The notes below the pieces were generated by a model that ran no database searches, was not told where the DNA came from, and saw only the letters and a program-made list of their open reading frames with translations. A DNA stretch of 7,016 nucleotides from contig DAOWMR010000146.1 of NCBI GenBank assembly GCA_030642995.1, positions 1-7,016 of the forward strand. The letters run 5' to 3'. Position numbers and translations under genes: made by a program. This stretch comes from Spirochaetales bacterium. GTDB taxonomy: Bacteria; Spirochaetota; Spirochaetia; DSM-27196; SLST01. This document shows positions 6,830 to 7,016 of this stretch, one piece after another; within the stretch, counting starts at the first letter, position 1; every line of letters starts with the position of its first letter.

Positions 6830-6844
6830 AAAAACGACGTTTTT
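6830..6844. promoter_or_regulatory. 15-bp palindrome, candidate operator
   Basis: AAAAACG and its complement CGTTTTT are separated by one base. The spacing is too tight for an RNA hairpin, so a DNA-binding dimer site is the more natural reading. It lies about 130-145 bases upstream of the binding-protein start. A regulator such as a LacI- or ROK-family protein is possible, but none is encoded in the window and the sequence does not match an operator I can name. Confidence 0.35.
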
Positions 6845-6874
6845 GTGGTTTGAACGGACTGCGGCGCCGAAATC

Positions 6875-6898
6875 GCCGGCCCGTATCACGGGGCCGGC
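6875..6898. repeat. GC-rich inverted repeat without a T-run
   Basis: GCCGGCCC (6875-6882) pairs perfectly with GGGCCGGC (6891-6898) around an eight-base loop. Neither side is followed by a run of T on the strand that would be transcribed. It could be a folded leader element, or part of a coding sequence if the minus-strand frame across it is real. Confidence 0.4.
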
Positions 6899-6988
6899 CG
6901 CCTGCTTCGGTATTCGGGCCAGGTCCGGTGTCCATTCTGATTGCGCCGTTTTCGACATAGCGGTACTGTACTCACCGGGGGTGCCCAT

Positions 6989-7016
6989 ATGCCAAGTCAT
7001 AGAACGATCCTTGAAA
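6989..7016 (+). CDS. Possible start of a divergent gene (partial, right edge)
   Basis: An ATG at 6989 opens MPSHRTILE and runs off the right edge. GGGGGTG (6977-6983) lies five bases upstream and fits a ribosome site with one mismatch. If real, it would be divergent from the importer operon with a gap of about 290 bases, the usual place for a local transcription regulator. Nine codons are too few to judge the family, and a minus-strand ATG at 7000 (preceded by AAGGA) competes for the same bases. Confidence 0.25.

Larger units (their letters stand above)
6701..6988 (-). promoter_or_regulatory. Upstream control region of the importer operon, no confident gene
   Basis: This 288-base stretch should hold the operon promoter. 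No consensus sigma-70 pair stands out; the best eye-picked candidate is weak (TTGGGG and TATCAC, 18 bases apart, ending near 6750). Operator-like symmetry is present: AAAAACG-A-CGTTTTT at 6830-6844, ACCGGCCGGT at 6731-6740 and GTTA-G-TAAC at 6759-6767. CGGAAAAAC occurs in the palindrome (6827-6835) and again, inverted, next to the ribosome site (6717-6709). A GC hairpin lies at 6875-6898. A minus-strand frame of 84 codons (7000-6746) is open with mostly G/C third positions in its first half, but its translation is not recognised. Confidence 0.45.

Noticed and set aside
6845..6875. GTTCAAACC on the minus strand resembles a tRNA T-loop
   Set aside because: The flanking bases do not pair as a T-arm, and no acceptor, D or anticodon stem could be found around it.
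6875..6898. GC-rich hairpin as an intrinsic terminator of a gene beyond the right edge
   Set aside because: Neither strand has a T-run after the stem, and no gene end could be identified before it.

Overview
The window looks like an ordinary chromosomal stretch of a GC-rich, Gram-negative-type bacterium. The best guess is the Spirochaetaceae (a Spirochaeta/Alkalispirochaeta-like lineage). That placement is an inference from three things: a sugar-binding protein whose export signal ends in an alanine and is followed by a short Gly/Glu-rich segment, a common look in spirochaetal binding proteins; a TPR lipoprotein; and a c-di-GMP protein. No rRNA, tRNA, CRISPR array, transposase or phage gene was seen.

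Left part (1-3183). A possible 3' gene end touches the left edge (low confidence). Next comes a plus-strand lipoprotein with tetratricopeptide repeats (235-1503). Converging on it, with a 14-base overlap of the two 3' ends, is a minus-strand gene (1490-3183) for a PAS - degenerate GGDEF - EAL protein. In this copy the gene is broken by one missing base near 2671-2674. Restoring it gives a 564-residue protein whose GGDEF active site has decayed, whose I-site is kept and whose EAL phosphodiesterase residues are complete.

Right part (3280-6700, all minus strand). This is a three-gene carbohydrate ABC importer operon in the order solute-binding protein (6700-5315), MalF-type permease (5224-4313), MalG-type permease (4319-3348). 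It ends in a clear intrinsic terminator at 3308-3280. The two permease genes overlap by 7 bases. Between the binding protein and the first permease lie two RNA hairpins, one with the binding-protein stop codon in its loop. This is a usual way to keep binding-protein mRNA more abundant than permease mRNA. No ATPase gene is present in the window, so the importer probably uses a shared MalK/MsmX-type ATPase encoded elsewhere. The sugar cannot be named from the sequence.

Right end (6701-7016). This is the upstream control region of the importer. It holds a strong Shine-Dalgarno sequence that overlaps the nominal GTG start, palindromes that could be operators, and, at the very edge, a possible start of a divergent gene.

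I found no convincing undescribed system. The points most worth checking are the frameshifted c-di-GMP gene, the start codon of the binding protein and the paired hairpins inside the operon.
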